This document shows positions 33,818 to 43,900 of a stretch of DNA of 64,000 nt, piece by piece. Made by a program: the position numbers and the translations under genes. Position 1 is the stretch's first letter, and the number at the start of each line of letters is the position of its first letter. The notes beneath the pieces are model-generated. The model was not told the DNA's origin and made no database searches. It was given only the letters and a program-made list of their open reading frames with translations. The stretch covers positions 20,914 to 84,913 of the forward strand of contig NZ_JACWUO010000016.1 of NCBI RefSeq assembly GCF_020857975.1, given 5' to 3'. This stretch comes from Stenotrophomonas rhizophila. GTDB lineage: Bacteria > Pseudomonadota > Gammaproteobacteria > Xanthomonadales > Xanthomonadaceae.

Positions 33818-36800
33818 TTACGCACCGTGCGCGGCCAACTGACCTAGGCGCTGCACCGCGACCGAGACGGTCGGGTAGTCCAGGGTCTTCTGCTCGGCCA
33901 GTTCAGCCAGCATCGCCAGGGTGAAGCGCAGGCTGCTGTCGTCACGGCCGATCCATGCGGCTACCTTGGCTTCGGCGCTGCCGCCCTTCATCGACAGTAC
34001 CTGGGCAGCCAGGTTGCGGTGATGGGCGGCCAGCTCGTCGCGCAGCACGCCACGGGCCACCGCGTGCCAGCGGCCGTTGACCTCCAGCGCATCGATCTGC
34101 TCGAACAGCCACGGCAGCTGCAGGGCATCGCCCAGGCGGAAGTGGACCTTGGACACATCCACCGGCTTGAGCTTGCGGGTCCGGGCCAGTTCGATGATGT
34201 CGAACGCCGGTTCCAGGAACTGCAGCTCGGACAACTGCTGCGCCAGCGCCGGCGGCAGGCCCTTTTCCTTCCACTCGGCCACGCTGGCCTCGTAGGCCGG
34301 GCGCTGCGAATCGGGCAGCACGCCGGAGGCCACGCGGATATCGTTGAAGGCGGCCTGGTAACGGTTGACCGCTTCGGTGATGCCCGGCATCGCACCCTGG
34401 CGCGACAGCAGCCAGCGCACGAACGAACGCTGCAGCTTCCAGATCACTTCCAGCGCGTCGATCTGCACCGACTCGGGCAAGGTGCCATCGAGGGCGTCGA
34501 TCTGCGCCCACAGCGCGCGCGCGTCCAGCGTTTCACGGCTGATCGTATAGGCCTTGGCGACCTCGGCCACGCTGCGGCCGGTGTCTTCCTGCATGCGCAT
34601 CAGGAAGGTGGCGCCCATCCGGTTGATAGTCTGGTTGGTCACTGCCGTGGCGATGATTTCGCGCTTCAGGCGGTGGCGCTCCATCGCATCGGCGTACTTC
34701 TTCTGCAGCGGCGTGGGGAAGTAACGCTGCAGCTCCTTGGACAGGTACGGGTCTTCGGGGATGTCCGATTCGAGCAGCTGCTGGAAGGCCACCAGCTTGG
34801 AATAGGACAACAGCACCGACAGCTCCGGACGGGTCAGGCCCTGGCCGCGCGCCTTGCGGGCCGACAGCTCGGCGTCCGACGGCAGGAACTCGATCTGGCG
34901 GTCGAGCAGGCCCTGCTGTTCCAGAGTACGGATGAAGTGCTGCTTGGAGCCCAGGCGCTTGACCGCCATCCGCTCCATCAGGCTCAGGGCCTGGTTCTGG
35001 CGGTAGTTGTCGTTGAGCACCAGCGCGGCCACTTCATCGGTCATCGAGGCCAGCAGCTTGTTGCGCTGTTCGATGGTCAGCTTCTTGGCCCGCACCACAT
35101 CGTTGAGCAGGATCTTGATGTTGACTTCGTGGTCGGAGGTATCCACGCCGGCCGAGTTGTCGATGAAGTCGGTGTTGAGCAGCACCCCGGCCTGGGCAGC
35201 CTCGATGCGGCCCAGCTGGGTCATGCCCAGGTTGCCGCCCTCGCCCACCACCTTGCAGCGCAGCTCGCCACCGTTGACGCGCAGTGCGTTGTTGGCGCGG
35301 TCGCCGACGTCGCTGTGCTGCTCGCTGGCGGCCTTGACGTAGGTACCGATGCCGCCGTTCCACAGCAGGTCGACCGGGGCCTTGAGGATGGCGCTCATCA
35401 GGTCGTTCGGCGACAGCGCCTTGACGCTGTCGTCCAGGCCCAGCACCTCGCGCACCTGCGGGGTGAGTTCGATCGACTTCAGCGTGCGCGGGAAGATGCC
35501 GCCGCCCTTGCTGATCAGCTTGGCATCGTAGTCGGCCCAGCTGGAGCGCGGCACGGTGAACAGACGTTCGCGTTCGACGAAGGTGGTGGCCGCATCCGGG
35601 TTGGGGTCCAGGAAGATGTGGCGGTGGTCGAACGCGGCGACTAGGCGGATGTGGCGCGACAACAGCATGCCGTTGCCGAACACATCGCCGGACATGTCGC
35701 CCACGCCCACCGCGGTGAAGTCCTGGCTCTGGCTGTCGCGGCCCAACGCACGGAAGTGGCGCTTGACCGACTCCCACGCACCGCGCGCGGTGATGCCCAT
35801 GCCCTTGTGGTCGTAACCGACCGAACCGCCGGAGGCGAACGCATCGCCCATCCAGAAGCCGTGGGCCAGGGCCAGGCCGTTGGCGATGTCGGAGAAGGTC
35901 GCCGTGCCCTTGTCGGCGGCCACCACCAGGTACGGGTCGTCCATGTCGTGGCGGACCACGTCCACCGGCGGCACGATCTTGTTGTTGACGATGTTGTCGG
36001 TGATGTCCAGCAGGCCCTGGATGAACAGCTTGTAGCAGGCCACGCCGTTGGCGAACACCGCGTCGCGGTCGCCGTTGAGCGGCGGCGTCTTGGCGAAGAA
36101 GCCGCCCTTGGCGCCAACCGGCACGATCACCGTGTTCTTGACCATCTGCGCCTTGACCAGGCCCAGCACTTCGGTGCGGAAGTCTTCGCGACGGTCCGAC
36201 CAGCGCAGACCGCCGCGGGCGACGGCACCAAAGCGCAGGTGGGTGCCTTCCACGCGCGGGCCATACACGAAGATTTCGCGGTACGGGCGCGGCTTGGGCA
36301 GGTCCGGCACCAGCGCCGAATCGAACTTGAAGCTGATGCAGTGGCCCGGCTGGCCGTCGGCATCGGTCTGGTAGTAGCTGGTGCGCAGGGTGGCGTCGAT
36401 CACGCCCATGAAGCTGCGCAGGATGCGGTCTTCGTCCAGGCTGGAGACACGGTCCATCAGCTTGAGCAGGGCCTCGCGCGCGGCATCCATCTGCGCCTTG
36501 CGGTCGCCCTTGCGGGCCTCGACCACGGTCTTGAGCACCTTCAAGGTGGCCTCGTCGCCGCCGGACAGCACATTCAAGTGCGTGCGCAGCTGGGCTTGGC
36601 CTTCGGCGATGGCGTCCTTGCTTTCGTTGCCGGTGGCCGGGTCGAAGCGCGCTTCGAACAGCTCCACCAGCAGGCGGGCCAGCAGCGGGTAGCGGGCGAA
36701 CGTGCCTTCCACGTAGGCCTGCGAGAACGGCACGCCGGTCTGCAGCAGGTACTTGCAGTAGCCACGCAGCATCGCCACCTGGCGCCAATGCAGGCCGGCG

Positions 36801-38794
36801 GCCAGCACCAGGCGGTTGAAGCCGTCGTTCTCGGCATCGCCGTGCCAGACGCGGGCGAAGGTTTCACCGAAGGCGGCATCCACGCTGGCGGCGTCGATCG
36901 CGCCGGCCACCGATTCCACTTCGAAGTCCTGCACATACACCGGCGCGTTGTCCACCGTCAGGCGGTACGGACGCTCGGCGATCACGCGCAGGCCCATGTT
37001 TTCCATCATCGGCAGCGCGTCCGACAGCGGAATGTCGTCCAGCTGGCGGTACAGCTTCAGGCGCAGGCCATCGCCGCCTTCGCGCTGCACGGCCTGCAGG
37101 CTCAGGCGCAGGTCGTCCGGGCCGGTCAGCGCATCGAGCTGGCTGACGTCGTTGGCGGCGATCTCGGTGCTGGAGTCTTCGATGTAGCCGGCCGGCAGCG
37201 CCTTGCCGATGCGGGCGGCGATGCGCAGGCCTTCGCTTTCACCGTGGCGGGCCACCAGCGCTTCGCGCAGGTCGTCCTGCCAGTTGCGCAGCACCTGGGC
37301 CAGCTTCTGTTCCAGTTCGCTGGTGTCCACTTCCAGGGTCTGGCCGGCCTTGGGGCGCACGATCAGGTGCACCTGGGCCAGCGGCGATTCGCCCAGCACT
37401 ACCGAGCTGTCCACGTACTCGCCCTGCAGCGCGTCCTTGAGCATGGCTTCGATGCGCAGGCGCACATCGGTGTTGAAGCGTTCGCGCGGCAGGTAGACCA
37501 GCGCGGAAATGAAACGGCTGTACTTGTCGCGGCGCAGGAACAGGCGGCTGCGCACGCGTTCCTGCAGGCCCAGCACCCCCATCGCGGTGCGGAACAGTTC
37601 ATCCTCGCTGGACTGGAACAGCTCTTCGCGCGGCAGGGTTTCCAGGATGTGGCGCAGCGCCTTGCCGCTGTGGCTGGCCGGGGCCAGGCCGGACTGGCTC
37701 ATCACGTATTCGTGGCGCTGGCGCACCAGCGGGATTTCCCACGGGCGGCGGTTGTAGGCGCTGGAGGTGAACAGGCCCAGGAAGCGCTGTTCGCCGATGA
37801 TCTTGCCCTTGGCGTCGAATTCCAGCACGCCGATGTAATCCATGTAACCGGAACGGTGCACGCGCGAGCGGGCATTGGTCTTGGTCAGGATCAGCGCGTC
37901 CTTCAACCCGGTGGTGGCGTTGAGGCCCTGCGCGGCCAGGGTCTTGACCGGGCGCGCAGCGGACTTGTCCTGCCCGCGCATCAGACCCAGGCCGGTGTCG
38001 TTGAGCGGTGCCAGCACCTCTTCCTTGCCCTGCTTCTCCACGCGGTATTCGCGGTAGCCGAAGAAGGTGAAGTGGTTGTCGGCGGCCCAGCGCAGGAATT
38101 CCTGCGCCTCCCCGCGCGAGGCGGCATCGACCGGCAGCTGGCGGCTGCCCAGGTCCTCGGCCAGGGCCAGCGCCTTGCCGCGCATGGCCTCCCAGTCGCG
38201 CACGATGGCCCGCACTTCATCCAGCGCCTTGGTGATCGCCTTTTCGACGTCGGCCATGGCATCGGCCGGCTGGCGGTCGATTTCCAGCAGCATCACCGAC
38301 TCGGCATTGCCCTGGCCAACGCCGGAGAGCTTGCCGGCCTTGTCGCGCGCAAAGCGCAGCACCGGGTGGCCCAGCACGTGCACGCCGATGCCATGCTCGG
38401 CCAGCGACATGGTCACCGTGTCGACCAGGAACGGCATGTCGTCGTTGACGATCTGCAGCACCGTATGCGCCGACTCCCACCCGTTGCCCTTCAGACTCGG
38501 GTTGAACACGCGCACATTGGCCTTGCCCGGCTTGCGGACACGCGCGAACTCCAGCGTGTCGGCGGCCAGGGCGGCCCACTCCTCGGCGGTATGGTGCGGG
38601 AACTCGTCCGGCTCCATTCGCTTGTAGAAGCCGGCGGCGAACGCCACTGCTTCGGCCTGCCCGGCCGCCGGGTAACGCTTGCGCAAGGCCGTGTACACCG
38701 GCTCCAGCGAGAAGCCCACTGGCGAAACAGTCTGCGTATCGGCTGGGGTGGATTTGTTTTTCACGGTCTTGGCTGCTGGTTTCTGCGGTTTCAT
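33818..38794 (-). CDS. gdhB: large NAD-specific glutamate dehydrogenase
   Basis: A 1658-residue member of the large (about 180 kDa) NAD-glutamate dehydrogenase family, which [19 protein letters not shown] to 2-oxoglutarate. The long N-terminal regulatory part contains ACT-like segments (VLQIVNDDMPFLVDTVTMSL near residue 105). The catalytic domain in the middle has AVARGGLRWSDRREDFRTEV, the lysine-rich KNTVIVPVGAKGGFF and a Rossmann segment around VGVGDMSGDVFGNG near residue 1020. The C-terminal part is family-specific. The length is close to that of Pseudomonas GdhB (about 1620). Start ATG 38794 (MKPQKPAAKTVKNKS) gives a basic leader. It is transcribed alone, with its own terminator. Confidence 0.95.
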   Translation of the reverse strand: MKPQKPAAKTVKNKSTPADTQTVSPVGFSLEPVYTALRKRYPAAGQAEAVAFAAGFYKRMEPDEFPHHTAEEWAALAADTLEFARVRKPGKANVRVFNPSLKGNGWESAHTVLQIVNDDMPFLVDTVTMSLAEHGIGVHVLGHPVLRFARDKAGKLSGVGQGNAESVMLLEIDRQPADAMADVEKAITKALDEVRAIVRDWEAMRGKALALAEDLGSRQLPVDAASRGEAQEFLRWAADNHFTFFGYREYRVEKQGKEEVLAPLNDTGLGLMRGQDKSAARPVKTLAAQGLNATTGLKDALILTKTNARSRVHRSGYMDYIGVLEFDAKGKIIGEQRFLGLFTSSAYNRRPWEIPLVRQRHEYVMSQSGLAPASHSGKALRHILETLPREELFQSSEDELFRTAMGVLGLQERVRSRLFLRRDKYSRFISALVYLPRERFNTDVRLRIEAMLKDALQGEYVDSSVVLGESPLAQVHLIVRPKAGQTLEVDTSELEQKLAQVLRNWQDDLREALVARHGESEGLRIAARIGKALPAGYIEDSSTEIAANDVSQLDALTGPDDLRLSLQAVQREGGDGLRLKLYRQLDDIPLSDALPMMENMGLRVIAERPYRLTVDNAPVYVQDFEVESVAGAIDAASVDAAFGETFARVWHGDAENDGFNRLVLAAGLHWRQVAMLRGYCKYLLQTGVPFSQAYVEGTFARYPLLARLLVELFEARFDPATGNESKDAIAEGQAQLRTHLNVLSGGDEATLKVLKTVVEARKGDRKAQMDAAREALLKLMDRVSSLDEDRILRSFMGVIDATLRTSYYQTDADGQPGHCISFKFDSALVPDLPKPRPYREIFVYGPRVEGTHLRFGAVARGGLRWSDRREDFRTEVLGLVKAQMVKNTVIVPVGAKGGFFAKTPPLNGDRDAVFANGVACYKLFIQGLLDITDNIVNNKIVPPVDVVRHDMDDPYLVVAADKGTATFSDIANGLALAHGFWMGDAFASGGSVGYDHKGMGITARGAWESVKRHFRALGRDSQSQDFTAVGVGDMSGDVFGNGMLLSRHIRLVAAFDHRHIFLDPNPDAATTFVERERLFTVPRSSWADYDAKLISKGGGIFPRTLKSIELTPQVREVLGLDDSVKALSPNDLMSAILKAPVDLLWNGGIGTYVKAASEQHSDVGDRANNALRVNGGELRCKVVGEGGNLGMTQLGRIEAAQAGVLLNTDFIDNSAGVDTSDHEVNIKILLNDVVRAKKLTIEQRNKLLASMTDEVAALVLNDNYRQNQALSLMERMAVKRLGSKQHFIRTLEQQGLLDRQIEFLPSDAELSARKARGQGLTRPELSVLLSYSKLVAFQQLLESDIPEDPYLSKELQRYFPTPLQKKYADAMERHRLKREIIATAVTNQTINRMGATFLMRMQEDTGRSVAEVAKAYTISRETLDARALWAQIDALDGTLPESVQIDALEVIWKLQRSFVRWLLSRQGAMPGITEAVNRYQAAFNDIRVASGVLPDSQRPAYEASVAEWKEKGLPPALAQQLSELQFLEPAFDIIELARTRKLKPVDVSKVHFRLGDALQLPWLFEQIDALEVNGRWHAVARGVLRDELAAHHRNLAAQVLSMKGGSAEAKVAAWIGRDDSSLRFTLAMLAELAEQKTLDYPTVSVAVQRLGQLAAHGA

Positions 38795-39037
38795 GACGGA
38801 GCGGTGGTGTTGCCCAGTTGGGAAAATGAAATTGTAGGCCTACCGCACAAAAATACCTTGCTGCAGGACGGAATAAGCCATTTCGGGTTGGGTGCCGTTT
38901 ACATCGACGCCGCGCGATCCGGTCGGGTACGGACAAGCCCTGCGCGATGCCATGCCCGCCAGCATCGGCGGCGGCGGTTGCAACTTGACGTCGGCCATCA
39001 CACGCCAGCGAAATGCAAGGCTTCCCCAATTGTGAAC

Positions 39038-39053
39038 TGGACGGTATAGTCCA
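39038..39053 (+). promoter_or_regulatory. putative TetR operator over the -10 element
   Basis: TGGACGGTATAGTCCA is a palindrome with 5-bp arms. TATAGT inside it (39045-39050) is a good -10 hexamer about ten bases before the GTG start of the TetR gene. A matching -35 is not obvious. The placement suggests autorepression of the tetR-efflux operon. Confidence 0.6.
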
Positions 39054-39057
39054 CCCC

Positions 39058-39717
39058 GTGACTCCCCCACACCCCGCCGCCAGCGCCATGGATGCGCGCG
39101 ACCAGCGCGTGTTCGACGCCGTGCGCGACCTGTTCGCCACCCAGGGCATGCAGATCAGCATGGACTCGGTGGCCCAGCAGGCCGGCTGCTCCAAGCAGAC
39201 GCTCTACAGCCGCTACGGCAGCAAACAGGAGTTGCTGCGCCGGGTGATGCAACGGCATGTCAGCCGCGCCACCGCCAGCCTGCACAGCCTGGACGAAGGC
39301 GACCTGCGCGGCAGCCTGCTGCAGTTCGCCACCGACTACCTGGAGCACAGCAACCAACCCCATGTGATCCAGGCCCGCCGGCTGATCGCCGCCGATTCGG
39401 GGCAGTTCCCCCAGGAAGCCCGCGCGCTCTACCGCGACGGCGCCGGGGCGCTACTTATTCACGTTGCTGAATGGATCGATACGCGCTGCGCCCGTGGCCA
39501 GTTGCGGCATGACGACCCGCACTTCATGGCTGAACTGCTATTGAGCATGCTGATCGGCCTGGACGTCGAAAAGCAGCGCTTCCATACCCCCCATCGCACC
39601 GACGCCGCCGTGCGCCGCCGCTGGGCAGAATTTTCCGTCGACAGCTTCCTGCGCGCGTTCGCCACGCCCGAAGCGGCCCCGGACCCTTCTTCAAACCAAC
39701 ACCGGAGTTTCTCCTGA
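39058..39717 (+). CDS. TetR/AcrR-family repressor of the adjacent efflux genes
   Basis: A 219-residue TetR-type regulator. The N-terminal HTH is MQISMDSVAQQAGCSKQTLY followed by SRYGSKQELLRRVM. The C-terminal half is the ligand-binding and dimer domain. GTG 39058 is chosen because it lies about eight bases after the -10 element, which would make the mRNA leaderless. ATG 39088 (MDARDQRVFDAV) is the alternative. Its stop codon overlaps the start of the membrane fusion gene (TGATG), so repressor and pump form one operon. The ligand is unknown. Confidence 0.88.
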   Translation: MTPPHPAASAMDARDQRVFDAVRDLFATQGMQISMDSVAQQAGCSKQTLYSRYGSKQELLRRVMQRHVSRATASLHSLDEGDLRGSLLQFATDYLEHSNQPHVIQARRLIAADSGQFPQEARALYRDGAGALLIHVAEWIDTRCARGQLRHDDPHFMAELLLSMLIGLDVEKQRFHTPHRTDAAVRRRWAEFSVDSFLRAFATPEAAPDPSSNQHRSFS

Positions 39718-40979
39718 TGATCGCCCCACTCCGCACCCTTGCCCTGACGTGCGCAGTCGCTGTTGCACTGACCGCCTGCAAGAAGCCAGAGCAGCAGATG
39801 CCCCCGCCGCCGGAAGTGGGCGTGATCGAAGCCAAACCGCAGACCCTGCCGCTGCAGCGTGAGCTGGTCGGCCGGCTGTCGCCGTTCCGCAGCGCCGATG
39901 TACGCGCCCGGGTGCCGGGCGTGCTGCTCAAGCGCGTCTACCAGGAAGGGGCCGACGTGCGCCAGGGCCAGGTCCTGTTCCTGATCGACCCGGCCCCGCT
40001 GCGCGCCTCGCTGAACGCCTCGCAGGCCGAACTGGCCTCGGCCCAGGCCACCTACGCCAATGCCAAGGCCGCGGCCAACCGCGCCCGCTCGCTGGCCCCG
40101 CAGAAGTTCGTCTCGCGCTCGGACCTGGACAGCGCCGAAGCGGCCGAACGCACCGCTGCGGCGGCCGTCCAGCAGGCCCAGGCCGCCCTGACCAGCGCGA
40201 AGATCAACCTCGGCTATGCCGAAGTGACCTCGCCGATCAGCGGCCGTGCCGGCAAGCAGCAGGTTACCGAAGGCGCCCTGGTCGGCCAGGGCGATGTGAC
40301 CCTGCTGACCACCGTGGACCAGCTGGACCCGCTGTACGTGAACTTCTCGATGAGCGTGGACGAGCTGACCCAGATGCGCGCCGCCCAGGCCAAGGGCCAG
40401 CTGGCCCTGAGCGGGGACGGCAAGTCCACCGTGCAGGTCAAGCTGTCCGACGGCAGCGTCTACGACCAGCCGGGCACGCTGGACTTCTCCTCGACCACGG
40501 TCGACCCGGCCACCGGCGCGGTCTCGCTGCGCGCGGTGCTGCCCAACCCGCAGCAGATCCTGCTGCCGGGTGCCTTCGTCAGCTTCCAGGCCACCCTGGG
40601 CGAGCGCAACAACGCCTTCCTGGTGCCGTTGCAGGCCCTGCAGCGCGACACCGTCGGCGGCTATGTCATGGTGGTCGGCAAGGACGGCAAGGTGGTCCGC
40701 AAGAACGTCAAGAGCGAAGGCCAGCAGGGCAGCAACTGGCTGGTCAGCGGTGGACTGGACAACGGCGACCAGGTGATCGTGGCCGGCGTGCAGAAGGTCA
40801 AGGAAGGCGCGCCGGCCAAGGCCACCCCGTGGACCCCGGCCGCTGCCAACGGCACCGGCAAGGCCCCCGCCGCGGCAGGCGCCGCCCCGGCCGCGGCGGC
40901 CAAGCCTGCCGCCGCGCCGGCCGATGCCGCCGCCGACACGTCCGACGCCGCTCCGGCCGCCGAACCGAACAAGCAATAA
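39717..40979 (+). CDS. RND efflux periplasmic adaptor (membrane fusion) lipoprotein
   Basis: A 420-residue MexA/AcrA-type adaptor. The signal peptide ends in a lipobox LTAC with the lipidated C21. It then has the biotinyl-lipoyl half VGRLSPFRSADVRARVPGVL, an alpha-helical hairpin (about 95-165), the second lipoyl half and the beta-barrel and MP domains. The C-terminal 60 residues are a low-complexity Ala/Pro/Lys tail longer than in AcrA. It is co-transcribed with the TetR gene before it and the RND transporter 15 bases after it. The arrangement resembles SmeGH of S. maltophilia, but I cannot confirm orthology. Confidence 0.93.
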   Translation: MIAPLRTLALTCAVAVALTACKKPEQQMPPPPEVGVIEAKPQTLPLQRELVGRLSPFRSADVRARVPGVLLKRVYQEGADVRQGQVLFLIDPAPLRASLNASQAELASAQATYANAKAAANRARSLAPQKFVSRSDLDSAEAAERTAAAAVQQAQAALTSAKINLGYAEVTSPISGRAGKQQVTEGALVGQGDVTLLTTVDQLDPLYVNFSMSVDELTQMRAAQAKGQLALSGDGKSTVQVKLSDGSVYDQPGTLDFSSTTVDPATGAVSLRAVLPNPQQILLPGAFVSFQATLGERNNAFLVPLQALQRDTVGGYVMVVGKDGKVVRKNVKSEGQQGSNWLVSGGLDNGDQVIVAGVQKVKEGAPAKATPWTPAAANGTGKAPAAAGAAPAAAAKPAAAPADAAADTSDAAPAAEPNKQ

Positions 40980-40994
40980 CGGGAACCCTCGGTC

Positions 40995-43900
40995 ATGCCT
41001 AAATTTTTCATTGAACACCCGGTATTCGCCTGGGTGGTCGCGATCCTGATCTCGCTTTCGGGCGTGATTTCGATCCTTGGCCTGGGCGTGGAGTCCTATC
41101 CAAGCATCGCACCGCCCCAGGTGACGGTGAGCGCCACCTATCCCGGCGCCAGCGCCGACACCACCGAAAAGTCGGTCACCCAGGTGATCGAGCAGCAGCT
41201 GACCGGTATCGATCACCTGCTGTACTTCAACTCGTCCTCGGCCTCCAACGGCCGCGCCAGCATCACCCTGACCTTCGAAACCGGTACCGATCCGGACATC
41301 GCCCAGGTCCAGGTGCAGAACAAGGTGTCGCTGGCCACCCCGCGCCTGCCCACCGAAGTGACCCAGCAGGGCGTGGTGGTGGCCAAGGCCAACGCCGGCT
41401 TCCTGATGGTGGTGGCGCTGCAGTCCGACAGCGCGGCGATCGACCGCGACGCGCTCAACGACATCGTCGGGTCGCGCGTGCTCGACCAGATCTCGCGCAT
41501 CCCCGGCGTGGGCAGCACCCAGCAGTTCGGTTCGGAGTACGCCATGAACATCTGGCTCAATCCGGAGAAGATGCAGGGTTACGGCCTGTCGGCCAGCCAG
41601 GTGCTGGCCGCGATCAAGAACCAGAACGTGCAGTTCGCTGCCGGCTCGCTGGGCTCGGACCCGTCCCCGGCCGGGCATTACTTCACCGCCACGGTCTCGG
41701 CCGAGGGCCGCTTCAGCTCGCCGCAGGAGTTCGAGAACATCATCCTGCGCGCCAATGCCGACGGTTCGCGGGTGATGCTCAAGGACGTGGCCCGGATCGC
41801 CTTCGGCGCCAACAACTACGGCTTTGACACCCAGTACAACGGCAAGCCCACCGGCGCCTTCGCGATCCAGCTGCTGCCCGGCGCCAATGCCCTGAACGTG
41901 GCCAACGCGGTCACCGCCAAGATGGACGAGCTGCAGCCCAGCTTCCCGGCCGGGGTGAGCTGGTTCTCGCCGTACGACAGCACCACCTTCGTCAAGATCT
42001 CGATCGAGGAAGTGGTCAAGACGCTGATCGAAGCGGTGTTCCTGGTGTTCCTGGTGATGCTGATCTTCCTGCAGAACTTCCGCGCCACCCTGATCCCCAC
42101 CCTGGTCATCCCGGTGGCGCTGCTCGGCACCTTCCTGGGCATGAGCATCATCGGCTTCACCATCAACCAGCTGACCCTGTTTGCGATGGTGCTGGCGATC
42201 GGCATCGTGGTCGATGACGCGATCGTGGTGATCGAGAACGTCGAGCGGATCATGACCGAGGAGAAGCTGCCGCCCAAGGCCGCCACCCAGAAGGCCATGA
42301 CCCAGATCACCGGTGCGGTGGTGGCCATCACCGTGGTGCTGGCGGCGGTGTTCATTCCCTCGGCCCTGCAGGGCGGCGCGGCCGGTGAGATCTACAAGCA
42401 GTTCGCCCTGACCATCGCCATTGCGATGGGGTTCTCGGCGTTCCTGGCGCTGGGCTTCACCCCGGCGCTGTGCGCGACCTTCCTCAAGCCGACCCACAAC
42501 GACCACCCCAACATCGTCTACCGTACCTTCAACAAGTACTACGACAAGGTCAGCAATACCTACGTGGGCCACATCACCTCGGCGGTGAAGCACGCGCCGC
42601 GCTGGATGATCCTGTTCGTGGTGCTCACCGTGCTGTGCGGTTTCCTGTTCACGCGCATGCCCGGCAGCTTCCTGCCCGAGGAAGACCAGGGCTATGCGCT
42701 GGCGATCGTGCAGCTGCCGCCGGGCTCGACCAAGGCCCAGACCAACGCCACCTTCGCGCAGATGCGCGGCGTGCTGGAAAAGCAGGATGGCTTCGAAGGC
42801 ATGCTGCAGGTGGCCGGTTTCAGCTTCGTCGGTTCCGGCGAAAACGTCGGCATGGGCTTCATCCGGCTCAAGCCCTGGGCCGACCGCGACATCACCGTGC
42901 CCGAGTTCATCAACAACATGAACGGCGCGTTCTACGGGATCAAGGAAGCCCAGATCTTCGTGGTCAACCTGCCCACCGTGCAGGGCCTGGGCCAGTTCGG
43001 CGGCTTTGACATGTGGCTGCAGGACCGCGGCGGTGCCGGCTTCGAGAAACTTACCGAGGCCCGCAACATCCTGCTGGGCAAGGCCGCGCAGGAGAGCGAA
43101 CTGCTCACCGGCGTGCGCCCCAACGGCCTGGAAAACGCCCCGCAGCTGCAGCTGCACGTGGATCGCGTGCAGGCCCAGACCATGGGCCTGTCGGTGTCGG
43201 ACGTGTACAGCACCATCCAGCTGATGCTGGCCCCGGTGTACGTCAACGACTTCTTCTATGAAGGCCGCATCAAGCGGGTGACCATGCAGGCCGATGGCCC
43301 GTACCGCACCGGTGCCGAGTCGTTGAACAGCTTCTACACGCCCAGCGCGCTGCAGACCAACCCCGACGGTACCCCGGCGATGATTCCGCTGAGCACCGTG
43401 GTCAAGTCCGAGTGGGTCTCCGCGCCGCCGTCGCTGAGCCGCTACAACGGCTACTCGGCAATCAACATCGTCGGTTCGCAGGCACCGGGGCGCAGCTCGG
43501 GCGAGGCGATGGACGCCATGCAGCGGATTGTCACCGACGACCTGCCGGCCGGCTTCGGCTACGACTGGTCGGGCATGTCCTACCAGGAAATCCTGGCCGG
43601 CAATGCAGCCACGCTGCTGCTGGTGTTGTCGATCGTGGTGGTGTTCCTGTGCCTGGCCGCGCTGTATGAGAGCTGGTCGATCCCGGTGGCGGTGCTGCTG
43701 GTGGTGCCGCTGGGCGTGCTCGGTGCGCTGGCGTTCTCGCTGGCGCGCGGGCTGCCCAACGACCTGTACTTCAAGATCGGCCTGATCACGGTGATTGGCC
43801 TGGCGGCCAAGAATGCGATCCTGATCGTGGAGTTCGCGGTGGAGCAACGCGCGGCGGGCAAGAACCTGCGCGAAGCCACCATTGAGGCCTCGCGCCTGCG

